64,000 nt of DNA from Phallusia mammillata. Taxonomy: Eukaryota; Chordata; Ascidiacea; Phlebobranchia; Ascidiidae. The stretch spans positions 1 to 64,000 of the forward strand of contig QLIY01000557.1 of NCBI GenBank assembly GCA_003260075.1, in the 5' to 3' direction. The position numbers and the translations under genes were made by a program. Below, one piece after another: positions 34,664-50,348 of this stretch. The notes under the pieces were generated by a model. That model worked only from the letters and a program-made list of their open reading frames with translations. It was not told where the DNA came from and did not search any database. How positions within the stretch are numbered: the stretch's first letter is position 1; each line of letters begins with the position of its first letter.

Positions 34664-37600
34664 ATGATTGCTGTCTTGGCACATGTGGTTTTGTTTGTCA
34701 TGCTTTAGTGTGTTACAACTTACATGTCTAAAAAATGCATGAAGTCTGTAAACGACTGCAGTTCCAAAAACAATAATGTTTTTTCTAAAAAGTGAAGATA
34801 TGGCTATACAAAGCGTTTAAAAAAACGCGAAAGATTCTATACTTTTATTGAAGTAAACGTGTTTGTTTTTGGGTTATGCTATGTATGGTTTAAATAGTTG
34901 GCTGCTTGGTATTTGCATTCATGGTTGACATATATTTATCTGTCAAAATGGTTACCGTGTACACGATGCTTATATTAATGTAATTCCATATTGTAAATGT
35001 GTGGAATTTGTGTTACGGTATTAATGTAAATTCCAATAGCACAACAGTTTCAAATTTCACAAATCCGTACAAACACACACAACGTTTCAAATTACTTTGT
35101 CACATCAAAGCCATGTTTGGTGTCGTGCATCGTAGAGGATGCGTCCAGATATTGTTACAATAATTAGCGGGCCGCGTAGCAGTGCTTATGACATAATTGC
35201 TGGTTCATGATATGCGGGTTATGTCCGGTTGACATGCGGGTGGTCGTAACTGGTAAAGCGATTAGCGTCGGCCGACGATCGGTTCTCTAACGCCTGTCGC
35301 CCTTTAATCCGCGAGCGCACAAATTGAATTGCCACGGTAACAACAAACTAATTAAGCACGCATTATACCTGCCTGCCCGCCCGTCACCACTAAGCCAAAC
35401 ACGACCGGTTTATGAGCAGTAGTGACTCTGGTGTCAGAATTTAGGAGAAACCGCCGCCTACAAATCGTTACTTTTGCTACAGCATCCAGCGATCGCTACA
35501 GATTGCCGTAAACCCGCGCTGCTGGCGGGCTTTGAGTTTGTTTGGACGTTTCTGTCAGCGGTCAGGCTCTCCCATCGCAACACCGCTACAGATTCACTCG
35601 CATAATCCGACGTCCGTACGGATTAACATAAATGTTCAATTTCGCCCTCGGTTCGCTGCGCGTTCTTCCATGTTTAGTAGGTGATTAACCGGGTCTTTGC
35701 AGATGACTTATGTGCTGCTTGGGTGGCCGTCCGACACAATTGCTTCGTAGGTGTGTTTTTGTTATCCGGGCGCCCGTTGCAAACTCTTCACTTTCGAGTG
35801 GCACGTTTGTAAGCTGACGGAAGCGACCAATCGCAATTATAAGTAATTGTGTGATCTAGGAATGCTTCTGAACTGTGATTAGCCAGTTCCGCCACTGCTA
35901 CATTGCTAAATTTGACGTGATAAATGCTATTTAACAAATAGTTACCTGCCAACGGTAGTCCCCCCGTTTCGACATGTTTAGGCAATCGTTATTTTTTGGA
36001 TGTAGAAATTATGTGGTTTTAATCAACAAAGTTTTCAAGAATCAATTGTGTTTTGGTCCTTGTGGTTTTTGAATTTACCGTGAGAATTTGAAATTGATGA
36101 ATATGTGGTTTTACATTTAATGTCCTAAGTGCTTGGTTTTGTTTAGTTAATTCCTTGCTGTTTCGCTCCAATTAAACTGTAGTTTTACTAAAGTTTTGGC
36201 CTAAGTTACTTCATTAGATTTTTTACGTATGAGACATTGGATGGAACATTTTTTAATAAACGATTTTTTACATTGCACTCGGGTATCCCAAAATCCTTTA
36301 CATGGCAATGTTTTTCTCATGTGCTTTCACATACTGATTAACCAAATTTAATGTGCTTAAATTACATTGAATCATCTTTGCACATGAGAAAAATGTTAAT
36401 AGGTTTTTGTTGTCAAAAATCCAGGCATGACAGAGAAATATGGCTGTTAATATTTGCAAATCATCAATCTAACAAAGGTTTAAGTTCTACAGTTTGCTTT
36501 ATTAAATTTTGTTACACAGCGCACGGAAAAGGCTAACACTTTTATATTTCGTTGTTTAAACAGGACTAATAACTCCATATTAAACAGTCGCTTCACTTAA
36601 AGAGGAAATGCCTTTTTGTAACTCGGCAAAGTAACCGCGTCGTAAGTACCTTAATACTAAACACAATACACTGTAACCAGCCGCCGACCGCCATGCAGTA
36701 AAACCATAATCTTGTTTGCCGTCATAGGATTTTCATGTGCAGTTGGTTTTTTACTGATCGCCTATTAAAGATGTTTATTTTTGGGCGCAAGCAATTCTCA
36801 TCAAGACGAAATTTTTTGAGCTGTTTACATTGTAAACTCGATTTGATTTTTATCTGCGATTTCGAATGACACGATTGTTGCCACTTGATACTAGGCTTGA
36901 CATGGCAGTTTGCTGCGGAAGGCTTGGCCTGAAACATGTAGATGTGGTCACGTTTCGTCCGTACTCATGATTTTGATACAGTATATGCGTGGTGGTTTGA
37001 AAATCGGAAATTCTTTGTTAAATGCTTTGTACTACTTTTTACAAACTGAATCCTTGTACAAAATTCTCAAACAGCAGACCGAAACCAAATCAAAAGTGTT
37101 TAAGCCTGTAACGTAAGTGGACAAGTTTACAAAACTCACGGTTTAAGGTGCTTGCCCAAGCGAAATGTGTTTGAGGAGTATGTAATCAAGCCCTTAAAAC
37201 CATGTATGGGTGAAACTTTTAGCGCTCTCCTACATACGCCCTCTTTCCCTAACACGGGTAGTTGGTTTTAGGGCCACCTTGACTGGTCCTACCAACGTCC
37301 ACAACCAGTCTTGTTTTTTCAGAATGCGACAATCTCACTTTCTTGTGAGCCCCAGTCGCATAACGCTTTTTATAATACGGCGTAGCTGCATCGCGTTAAC
37401 CATTACCCGCCATTTGTACCCTTTACTGTTTTGCACTCCGAAACGTTTTTTTACTCCATAACGTTGTTTCACGTTGCACAGGTGTTTCCAGTTTGGCGGT
37501 GGTTTTAGTATTATTGTGTCGCTGTTATTTCTTCACCAAATGAAATAAACTCAACTCAAGATCTATCAATTTTGGACGCTTTAGTTTAACTATTTCCATT

Positions 37601-40600
37601 ATAACATTCTTACCTAACAAAAATGCGATTTCTAGGATGTTTTAACAGAAATAGAATTAATCGGGATTGTACCGCATTGCGAAGTGCAGGTGCAAAATAA
37701 ACCCGATCGGTTTGGGAAGCGAAAGCGCAACAAAATAATCGGATCAAGATCTTGTTGACCCCAATTTGTTCGGCGGCAGTGTCTGTAATCACTGTCATCT
37801 TGGGCAAACACCAACCAATTAATTGCTTTCAGTTTACAGAAGGCGGATTTGCTTAAACAATTGGCCGGATTTTAGTGAGAGAAGAGACTACTGATATATT
37901 GATAGGTATGACGCCTAATCGCTTTGGGGTTTGGTTGTTTTTTTTCCAAAGGGAAATGTAAATTGATAACTGTGTGAGCACGACATAGTGATATTTGTGT
38001 TGAGACACTGCGTCTAAAAACCATTTTGAAATACACAATCCTTCATGTTAGTAAAACATTTTTTTTGCTAATTGTGTGCCCACGCTTGTCCCACGTACTT
38101 ATCTTGCCGTCTAAATATCATCGTGTGAGTTTTGTTGCTTTAACTTTGGCAAAGATCAAAGTATGGCATGTTGCTTTTCTTTCAATGCACAACAATACAT
38201 GCAGTTGCAACCAGGCATCAGAATACAGGGTGCGGTACATCAAAGCCAACTAGAAAAAACGAAACCAACAAGACCCCCCACACTTCACAAACCATATCTT
38301 GCAATCAAACCGTTAACAATTAACCTGTTGTTGCACAACACCGTGTGCATCTGCCTTTGAATGTGAGCCTCAGTTAAAGTGAAAACATCTTTTCGCGCCT
38401 TTCCTAATCCGCAATTTCCAATCAATCGAGTCAGTGGCCCACACGTGCGAAAACTTGCTGAAACGCGCAGATCGCATTCGGTGTAAACAGCAACTTTTGC
38501 ATCAGACCCTCTGGTAGCGTTACAGTCCTCGCTGTGTGGGTGAGTGAATTCAGCTAATTCGCCACTGAGTGATAAGCGTTTGCGCAAGGAGTCCATAACT
38601 TGACACCACACCTGTTCGGGGGCTGTGCGGTTCGCTCGGGCAGGTCGATTAACCGAATTACTTGGGGTTGTGTTTAGACCCTCTCGCTTTAACCTCACAC
38701 TGCTGTGGTGTCACACAATCAAGGCAAACATGTCTATCACTTATCATTGTGTAATAAATTGCAGTTAAATAAGTTTGCTAAAAAGTTTTGCTGATGTACA
38801 TTATTGCAAAAAACTAAGCTTTATCGCACCACAGGATAGATTTTTCTTGCTTTGGAAAAAGTTGTAATGCTTGGGAGATTCAATTCGATAAAACGCCTTC
38901 AATAGAGCCAGCGAACTATGAAACTTTACTGATGTTACACCTCTACTTGCTCTTTTAGTTTAGTGGTGCCTTTGAAAGGGTGTCGACAATAAAATACAAA
39001 AGAATCATTAAATGAGCGGGTAATTCAATTTCACAACCTTGCATGCATGATAATCAGTCGTCAAGGAAAAGAAATGACCATTTATGTTCTTCACGGTAAT
39101 TTGAGGTTTTTGCCTACAACTCGGTTGATGAAATAAGCGCTGTTTTATCAACACATTAATGTGAAACGTAAAGCCTTCAACTAGAATGCAACGTCACACT
39201 TAAGTGTATCGTAAATGTTGATTACCTATTTCTTTTTGCGATAAAAGTCTCTCTGTGTGTATTATAAGTAGACGTCAACGCATCACATTTTGATAAATGT
39301 TTCGTGAGAGTGAATTGTATATCTCTGGCTGTAAAAATAATTCGTCTATGTGTTACGTATTATTGGAATTTAAAATGATTGTTACCTTTAAGCGTTTGAT
39401 GAACTTCGGAGTTCGACCATTTCAGCACGATCGGATTTTGCGGCCAAGCTAATCGCGTCTCCGTTTTGCTGTAACGACAACAAGATTTCCTTTTCAAACC
39501 CGCCACGACCAACTGTCACATGACACACGTCATGACGTCATTGCGAGCGTGACCAATTCCGCAAGCGTCGACAGATATTTAAGGCTTGAAATCTTGTTCA
39601 ACGTAACGAACTCTGCGGTAGCTACTTTATTGCTTGAAAAGAATTTTTGCTGTTGTTTTGTATTAAAATTCCGTGTTTCAAGTCACCGTGTACATCTCGG
39701 AAACATTTTATAGAATGATGGATGGGTTTGTGATTTTCATATTGGCAATATGCTCCTGTTCAATTCCTTCATGCTTTTGTATTTAGCGCAACGGAATTGT
39801 TTAGTGTATTGAATAAATGGATGTTTTATTCCAAACTTAGACATGTTTCATTACTTTTGAAAGATATTCAGCGATCAACTTGTTTTTTTTGTTGCGTTTA
39901 CGTTGTAAAGTATACATGGCAAGCCTAGATTTGCACTTCGATTTTATTTATTAGTTAAAGCACATTCACAAAATAATAATGCGTAAGCGTATCGCAAACC
40001 TAAAAATTGAAAGACCAATGTTATAAACATTATATTTTGCTGCTATACTGTTGTTGCCAGGCATAACCCATAAACTTATGATTTTGCTTTATCGGAAAAT
40101 GTATATAACCTATTCGTACATTTCAGGCTCATTATTTTGTAAAAAAAACACTGTTTTAACAGTATATTTTGTGTGTTTGCACGGGGTGCTCATTAAACAC
40201 TATTCAAAATATTTCATTAGCAGGTAAACACTGTTACACATACAATCCACCTAACCGTATTCCAACTATTACACATATGAGTAACACCCATTGAAATCGG
40301 CAGAATATCCCAAAAGCCTAATAACGACAATGTTTACAGTGTAACGACGTTCTTGTACGGTCAGCTGGTTCCCGGGTTTAGTCAAATCACAAACAAGGAA
40401 GGCCTTTGGCGCCGTGCCTTCGTGTGAGGTATCTGCTTGATCGATTTTTTCCGATTTTACAAGTTTCTATATGTGACTTGGAGGCACTTGTGATGTCACA
40501 ATCTCATTGTTGTTACGTGAGGGAGCGGTGACTCACGCTGACGTTTTTCGATTGGGATCGGTTTCCATGTCCTGTGTGTTGTAAGGGTGACTAGTTGGGG

Positions 40601-40740
40601 TAGAGGGTGTGACGGTGATTTAGTAAGTCTAGCTCCGAAAAGTATACCCTGGCGATTTTCATGATTTTGCCTTGGCAATATTATATTTAGCACAACTAAC
40701 TTTAAAACTATTATAAGCTGATGCTGTCAGGCATAATACC
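34662..40740. other. Non-coding DNA with GC-richer islands
   Basis: No supportable gene. The clearest GC-richer islands are about 35140-35800, 37200-37500 and 38380-38700. The first holds several TAAT-type homeodomain cores and short repeats of CTACAGATT. A compact promoter-like group at 39520-39585 is listed separately. Confidence 0.4.
39520..39585 (+). promoter_or_regulatory. Promoter-like cluster: CRE, CCAAT-like and TATA-like sites
   Basis: A palindromic CRE TGACGTCA (39533-39540) is followed by GACCAATTCC and then GATATTTAAGG about 30 bases on. The order resembles a small promoter, but no open frame or splice pattern follows that I can support. Confidence 0.25.
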
Positions 40741-40920
40741 AACTTTATAGAGCTCTTCTGGCAATTGTATTTTTATACCAACGCTTCGACCTCTTGTGGC
40801 GAGAAGGCTGCGCGCAAGGTAGCTCGCTTTCNTGTAGAGGTCGCCTTCATCAGGGTAAATAACACTGAATGCTCGTAGTATAGTGCACGTTAAATAAAGG
40901 AAAAAAGAATTAACTTTAAA
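40741..40920 (-). repeat. Dispersed repeat copy with a hammerhead-like layout
   Basis: It shares GGCAATTGTATTTTTAtACCAA, CGCCTTcATCAG, ACACTGAATGC, AGTGCACG and AAAGAATTAAC-type blocks, in the same order, with 43105-43230. On the minus strand it reads TTTACC-CTGATGA, then a stem GACCTCT/AGAGGTC (plus-strand 40836-40842 and 40788-40794), then GAAGC-GTT and GGTATAAAA, which can pair with TTTACC. This is the order of a type I hammerhead, with GAAGC in place of the usual GAAAC. An ambiguous n lies in the loop at 40832. Confidence 0.6.
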
Positions 40921-43104
40921 TTAACTTTTTGGGTAACTTTTTCACGTTAGAAAACTGGAGTTGTTCGTAAATGCAATCACTCGCCTGTTTACATGCACAT
41001 CTGCGTACGAATTTTACCTTGAAACTTTACAAAAAAATATGAAATACAAGATAATACATTTACTCGCTATACTTCGCCACTTGAAAGATTGTTTTTAATC
41101 TACTGGTACATTGTTTTGACACCAACAATCGGTCATCAAGCATGCTACAATAACTATATCGTCCGCATCCATACACAAAATTGCATTTACGTTCATTGCA
41201 CAAAAGTAGAACCCAAATAAACATATCAAACTGACCAATCGCTTTTGTTCCAACTTTTGCACGGCCTAACGTGGTGAAATTCAACTTAACGGCAACAAAA
41301 TCAGCAAAGAAACGCTTGATGTTGGTTCAGAGGTAAAGATATTTTGGCGATAATCACTACATCGTGTCGTATGTGCTTGTGGCTTATACAAGGTGCGATA
41401 AACAGCGTCAAAACAAACAAGCTCATTTTGCTTTTTGGCAGAAGGTCAATCTTTTTGCCGTTGATACGCTTTGAAAAAGCTGGGAAGGTATTGGCGCTGC
41501 GAAATACGCCGAGTACAAGACGTGCGTGTTAAAGCGTTGTTTATTGGTACAAATGCGATTACGTCGCCACTTACCGTCAAGGGGTTATCGATGGCAATGT
41601 ATCTGTCGCCGAACTGGGATGAAAGGAATGTCCTATCATTTTGCTCTTTCCATTTCTTAATACTAGGACCAAATCTCTTTATACTTCCTAATACTTTAAT
41701 TGAAACAAAATTAAGACAAAAATTACTTTAAACGACCATTGTGTGAATAGCTTGTAAAAGAATCACCATTCTATTATATCCCAACAATTTAAAAAAACCA
41801 AAAAGCAAGGGCAACATTTGGGCGTAGAATGTTCCCAATACCGTAATATCAAACGTTGTTACCAGTGTGCTTATGTGTACGTTTGTAAGCCGGTATGCAA
41901 AAGCGCAACATCCAATAAACGACAGATGAAACCAAAACAAGCGGCAAATTTGATATTCAAAGTCAAACGATGCACACAAAACTTCTTCCTTCCGATTTTA
42001 GCGTAAACAATTTTCCAATACAAGGGATATCCAAGAGTAGAAAAGATCAGGGGGCTGAGGTCGCGGATAATTGAACGTTAAAGATGGCTCCCGTCGTCAC
42101 AAAATCCCGGCATCCGGCAACGTGCTGTCATTGGCTTTCGCGTTAAGCCTGGAACTATCCCGCATGCGGCTTCTTGTTTCCATTAGCGCAGAACGTTGCA
42201 ATAACAACATAAGCCCCAGCGATGGGGAAAATGGGGAAGTTTCAGGGTTCGAGAGGGCAACTCTCCTTCTGTTTGTCGTTACCCAAGGTATACATTGATT
42301 TCTGGCGTCTGCCGTAAGCATATGACGTAATTGTTTCGTATGTTAATGTTTTTGACTGTATTTTATGGATTATGTTTTTGTAATCTTCAACTTTTTGTGC
42401 CAGTTAGTATAAAATGACATACATATCTGTTTTTTTATTGTTTTGGGTTGCGGTTTGTAATAACCCACAAACCAACAACCACTTTGATAGATGCGTTTTT
42501 AAGGACGTTAACGTGTTTTGGGACATGATCTTGAAGTTGACATAGTTCAATTTTGCGTTTTTATTTGATCCAAACATTTCCCGCCTAAAATTTATCAACA
42601 GCCTTTGAAAAATCTTGACATGTCCATTGGATCACAGTTGTAGTCTGTCTTCCTATTTCCAAAGCAAACGCCCGCTGATTATCATCACAGAACAGGCGGC
42701 GGAAAAAGTTAAAGAATCCCAGTTGCTATTGAGATGCATTAGCGTGTCGCTCAGTTGATTTAATTCGGCGACGGAATGTGCGACAGCGATGTAACACAGC
42801 TAACCTAATGGCCACAAGACTGCCTACTTTCAATAGCTCGCTGTTTGCATTGGCATCCGGGCCTTAAGGCCACAATTCTCGTTGTCTATCCATCACCGAA
42901 TCTGGCTGCAACGCGTGATTGCCACTGCTTGGGAACAAGGGAAGATAAACACACGGACGCGCTTGCTTTCGCTTTTGTTACTCTATTCTATGAGGTAGAT
43001 TCGTCACTTCGAGTAGTTTGCTAAAGCGGTGTGTCACCTTGCTCAAAATCTGTTTTTCTACTTCAGTTTCCTGATTTGCGCTGGTAGTGTTGTTTATTAA
43101 ATAT

Positions 43105-43230
43105 ATCGAGCTTCCGGCAATTGTATTTTTGTACCAAATTTTCGACGTCCTGTGCAGGCCGCCTTTATCAGTGTAAATTACACTGAATGCGCGTGGTACA
43201 GTGCACGATAAACAAACGAAAAAGAATTAA
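43105..43230 (-). repeat. Second, more degenerate copy of the hammerhead-like repeat
   Basis: Homologous to 40741-40920 over most of its length. On the minus strand: CTGATAA, then a short CCTG/CAGG hairpin (43149-43158), then GTCGAAAATTTGGTAC. The GAAA is kept, but the CTGATGA box and helix I are degraded, so it would not be expected to be active. Confidence 0.55.
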
Positions 43231-43375
43231 CCGCAAGCACGTTGCAACGCGACGAAAACCCTAATTACAATTAATAATTATTAATACTTGTATTTTATCC
43301 GTGGTAACAACCTGGCGAAATTTTCAAGACAAAAGTAGAATTAGAGTGCCTAAAAGACATTTTGTTCTTATTTCC

Positions 43376-43376
<1 letters not shown>

Positions 43377-43415
<39 letters not shown>
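43377..43415. other. C39 run (gap-like)
   Basis: Thirty-nine C between TATTTCCA and AAAAACAC. No flanking duplication seen. A scaffold gap is the simplest reading. Confidence 0.7.
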
Positions 43416-43417
<2 letters not shown>

Positions 43418-44062
43418 AAACACATTAACACCATTTTGTTTTTTTATCCTGGTCTTTCAAAAATTAATACCTTTGACCAAAAGACCAAGTTAAATTTTTG
43501 ATGCATGCGGATCAAACACCACTCTAAAAGCAATACACTTTCAGCAATACCTTATCGATTGCACACTTCATTATCTTTGCCTCGTGTCAGAAGGTTCGGG
43601 GATCGTGACCTGGATATGGATATTTGAATGCTGCAATGGCGACATAAAAAATGATAACAGTTTTAAAGCCTCATACTGCCCTTGGGGTTAACCTGTGGTT
43701 GGTGATTACGTCGGCACGCCTTACATCTTCCCGATTTGTATCGGCGTAATGACGCAGCTAGACGCAATTCGCAGCTAATGTAACACATTTGCGACTGTAG
43801 TGGTGACAACCGCTATCGCCTGCACAATTTACGGATAACACGTTTTGCCAATTTCTTTTTTCATCGAATCGACATAAAGCAGCGATCCCTGACAGAGATC
43901 AATTAAACGGCAAGATGAAACTGAGATGTGTCACTTGGCTGCCACCTCTTGTAGTTTATATAGCAGATGCACTTTGAACTACATACCTCTTGTATCATAT
44001 TTTAGCATGTATCTGGAAAAGCATGTCGGACGTTGAGGTCGCTTTTCCACACTCTTACGTGA

Positions 44063-44425
44063 TTTTTGATAAGATGATCTGGCTAAGACGTCATGCTTGC
44101 ATTACTCTACCTATCAAATACGAAATTGGGTGTAACTAATTGCAGGCTAATGCTGTTACCAAATAACTATTTGTTATGCGGGAACTACAATTTAATACAT
44201 GACGAATATGTTTAAAATATGTATTTTTTTCTGTAATGACCCCCCCCCCTTTTTGATAAGATGATCTGGCTAAGACGTCATGCTTGCATTACTCTACGTA
44301 TCAAATACGAAATTGGGTGTAACTAATTGCAGGCTAATGCTGTTACGAAATAACTATTTGTTATGCGGGAACTAAAATTTAATACATGACGAATATGTTC
44401 AAAAAATATGTATTTTCTTCTGTAA

Positions 44426-44519
<94 letters not shown>
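44063..44519. repeat. 177-bp direct duplication around a C10 run, followed by a C92 run
   Basis: Bases 44063-44239 recur at 44250-44427 (offset 187) with a few changes. Ten C lie at 44240-44249, and 92 C (44428-44519) follow the second copy. So a short overlap-type gap is followed by a long gap. Confidence 0.85.
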
Positions 44520-45049
44520 TTTTTTTTGACAGAAAATTTAGAAAAACTGATTTGACCCTTAAAGTAATTAATAATTAAATCATACCGCTTTTTGTTTTTA
44601 CTTTTTAAAGCCATTTTGGTGCTAATTTTTTACCGAATTACGTTTCTCGATACACGCCTCATGTTCGGTTAAGTTTGGTTTGCTGGGTAGTTTTTCTCCG
44701 AATTTCTGCGCTAACCGTAGCTAGAAACAGACAATCCAAACACTGCGATTCCATGAAGACAGATACCGCGCTATTTGCTTAATTGAGTATTGAGTGTTTA
44801 TTGACGTAAAAGTACTCTTTGAGCATTCATTTGCTTTTTGAGCACTTCAAAATACGATGAAATTTGTGCTTGATCAAAAAAATGAAACCCACTGTGTCAG
44901 TAAAATGATTTCGTTTTGTTCAAAAGAATATTTAGAACTCGTGTTAATATGTTGTATCCAATATTTTGTTTAAAAAAATTGACTTGACAAAAAACTAAAA
45001 CTATATCACTGAAATCTGAAGTTTAAAGTGATTAAAACTGTCTATACCA

Positions 45050-45290
45050 CAGTGGTTACTAACACTTACCAACGAATTCTTCACATAACAATTTGATTCC
45101 TCTCCAATAGACTACATAGCATGAAAATGCTAAACCATACAAAGATTATTTAAAATGGGGCTTTTTATTAACTTCACAGGTTATATTCCCAGATCTAAGA
45201 TGTATATTTATAAAACACATGTAAAATACGTTGAAGTAATTTCCTTCTCTGAAGTTTAAAAAATCATCCCACGCAGTTTGGGAACCACTG
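45050..45290. mobile_element. Probable small hAT element, 241 bp
   Basis: It starts CAGTGGTTACTAACACTTAC and ends AGTTTGGGAACCACTG, inverted repeats of the CAGTGGTT hAT group. Flanks CTATAC on the left (two bases away) and GGCTATAC on the right suggest a decayed target duplication, less clean than in the other elements. Confidence 0.55.
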
Positions 45291-46459
45291 GGCTATACAA
45301 AAAAAATTATTAAAGATTTAATTAAATAAAAACATCATAAAAGAGCACAATTTTGCATCCAAATATTTGTGTCAAGTTATACGTGTTGAATGATTCAAAC
45401 TTTCTATGCGAAGTGCAATTGAATGTCAAACGGCGACCTGGCGCGTGTTTGTCTCTGACCTAACAAGCAATGTTGCTCTTTAATCTGCGCTATCAAGTCT
45501 CCACCGGCCCGAGTTTTGTGGAAGCTTCTGGAAATTCGCGCAATCTGCAAGGCTGCCCTGATCACAGTGTTTTCTCTACAAATGTTTTCTTTTGGCGTTT
45601 GAGCTGCCGGTTTAGATGATATCGCATTGGCGTGGAACACAGGGTTCCATAGTAGCCCCAGAGTCATGTTTTCGTGGAAATCGATACAAGGGGTTTCTAT
45701 GAATTCTATCGGTTATTCTGTTGATGTTGTGACGCTGGTGAAACATTGTTTTTTTATTGGCCTCAAGCAAGAGTTTATTTTAGCACTGGCGCCGAAGTAG
45801 GGTATAGCCTTGTTTAATGTCTCGATAAAAAAAACTTAAAGAGATTTGTGAAGCAACTGCGTTTGAAATGTGTTGGGACCTGTATTTTTTGTGGCTTGTT
45901 TTTTTCCTGGTTTTTTTTTTACTTGGTGCAAATTCAATTACATCAATATGATTTAATATCAGACTATGTGAGCCTTTATATGGGACCCAACATAATTGTA
46001 TCTTGTGGGATTGACTTGTATATTTTTTCAGTCATGAAACTAATTAAGGCTTCCTCCGATTTCCATTGTGTTTTACAGTCCACTTGAAGTTTTTCCTAAT
46101 ACTCACAATTCCTACTTTAGAACCGACCTAAACCCGGTTAAGAGGGCTGAGCCGATTTTTTCGTGAGTAACCCTTTGTATTTTGCTAAGTCCTATGTTGT
46201 TACATTGTCTAACACAAAGGTGTACGGTCGCATGTTTTATTATCACAGAGAGCAAATAGAAACACAGCGTCGCAATGAAGATGTGCGCGAACACACGCAC
46301 GTAAACAATAAGTAGTATGAATGATATGATGGCCAACATCAAGGTAGCGAGCAAATAAACAAAACAAAATGCAAAGTGGTCACTGCAAAAAATACATAAA
46401 GCGACATAGGAGCGGACCAGGCAGCCCTGTGATTCGCATAATATAAGGTTTCTATTTAG

Positions 46460-46461
<2 letters not shown>

Positions 46462-46547
<86 letters not shown>
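46462..46547. other. C86 run (gap-like) just below the Dmrt stop codon
   Basis: Eighty-six C, beginning 58 bases past the Dmrt stop codon on the transcript side. If it is a gap, part of the Dmrt 3' UTR is missing from the window. Confidence 0.75.
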
Positions 46548-46604
46548 AGTGTATGCTACAGGCAGCAGTACTACGATGGCTTTTTATGTGAAAAACCCGA
46601 GTCT

Positions 46605-50348
<3,744 letters not shown>

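Larger units (their letters stand above)
40921..46461. other. Non-coding DNA downstream of Dmrt
   Basis: No supportable gene. It holds the second hammerhead-like repeat, three C runs, a probable small hAT element at 45050-45290, and GC-richer islands near 42040-42300, 42640-43010, 43560-43900 and 45400-45660. The 3' UTR of Dmrt may extend here. Confidence 0.4.
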
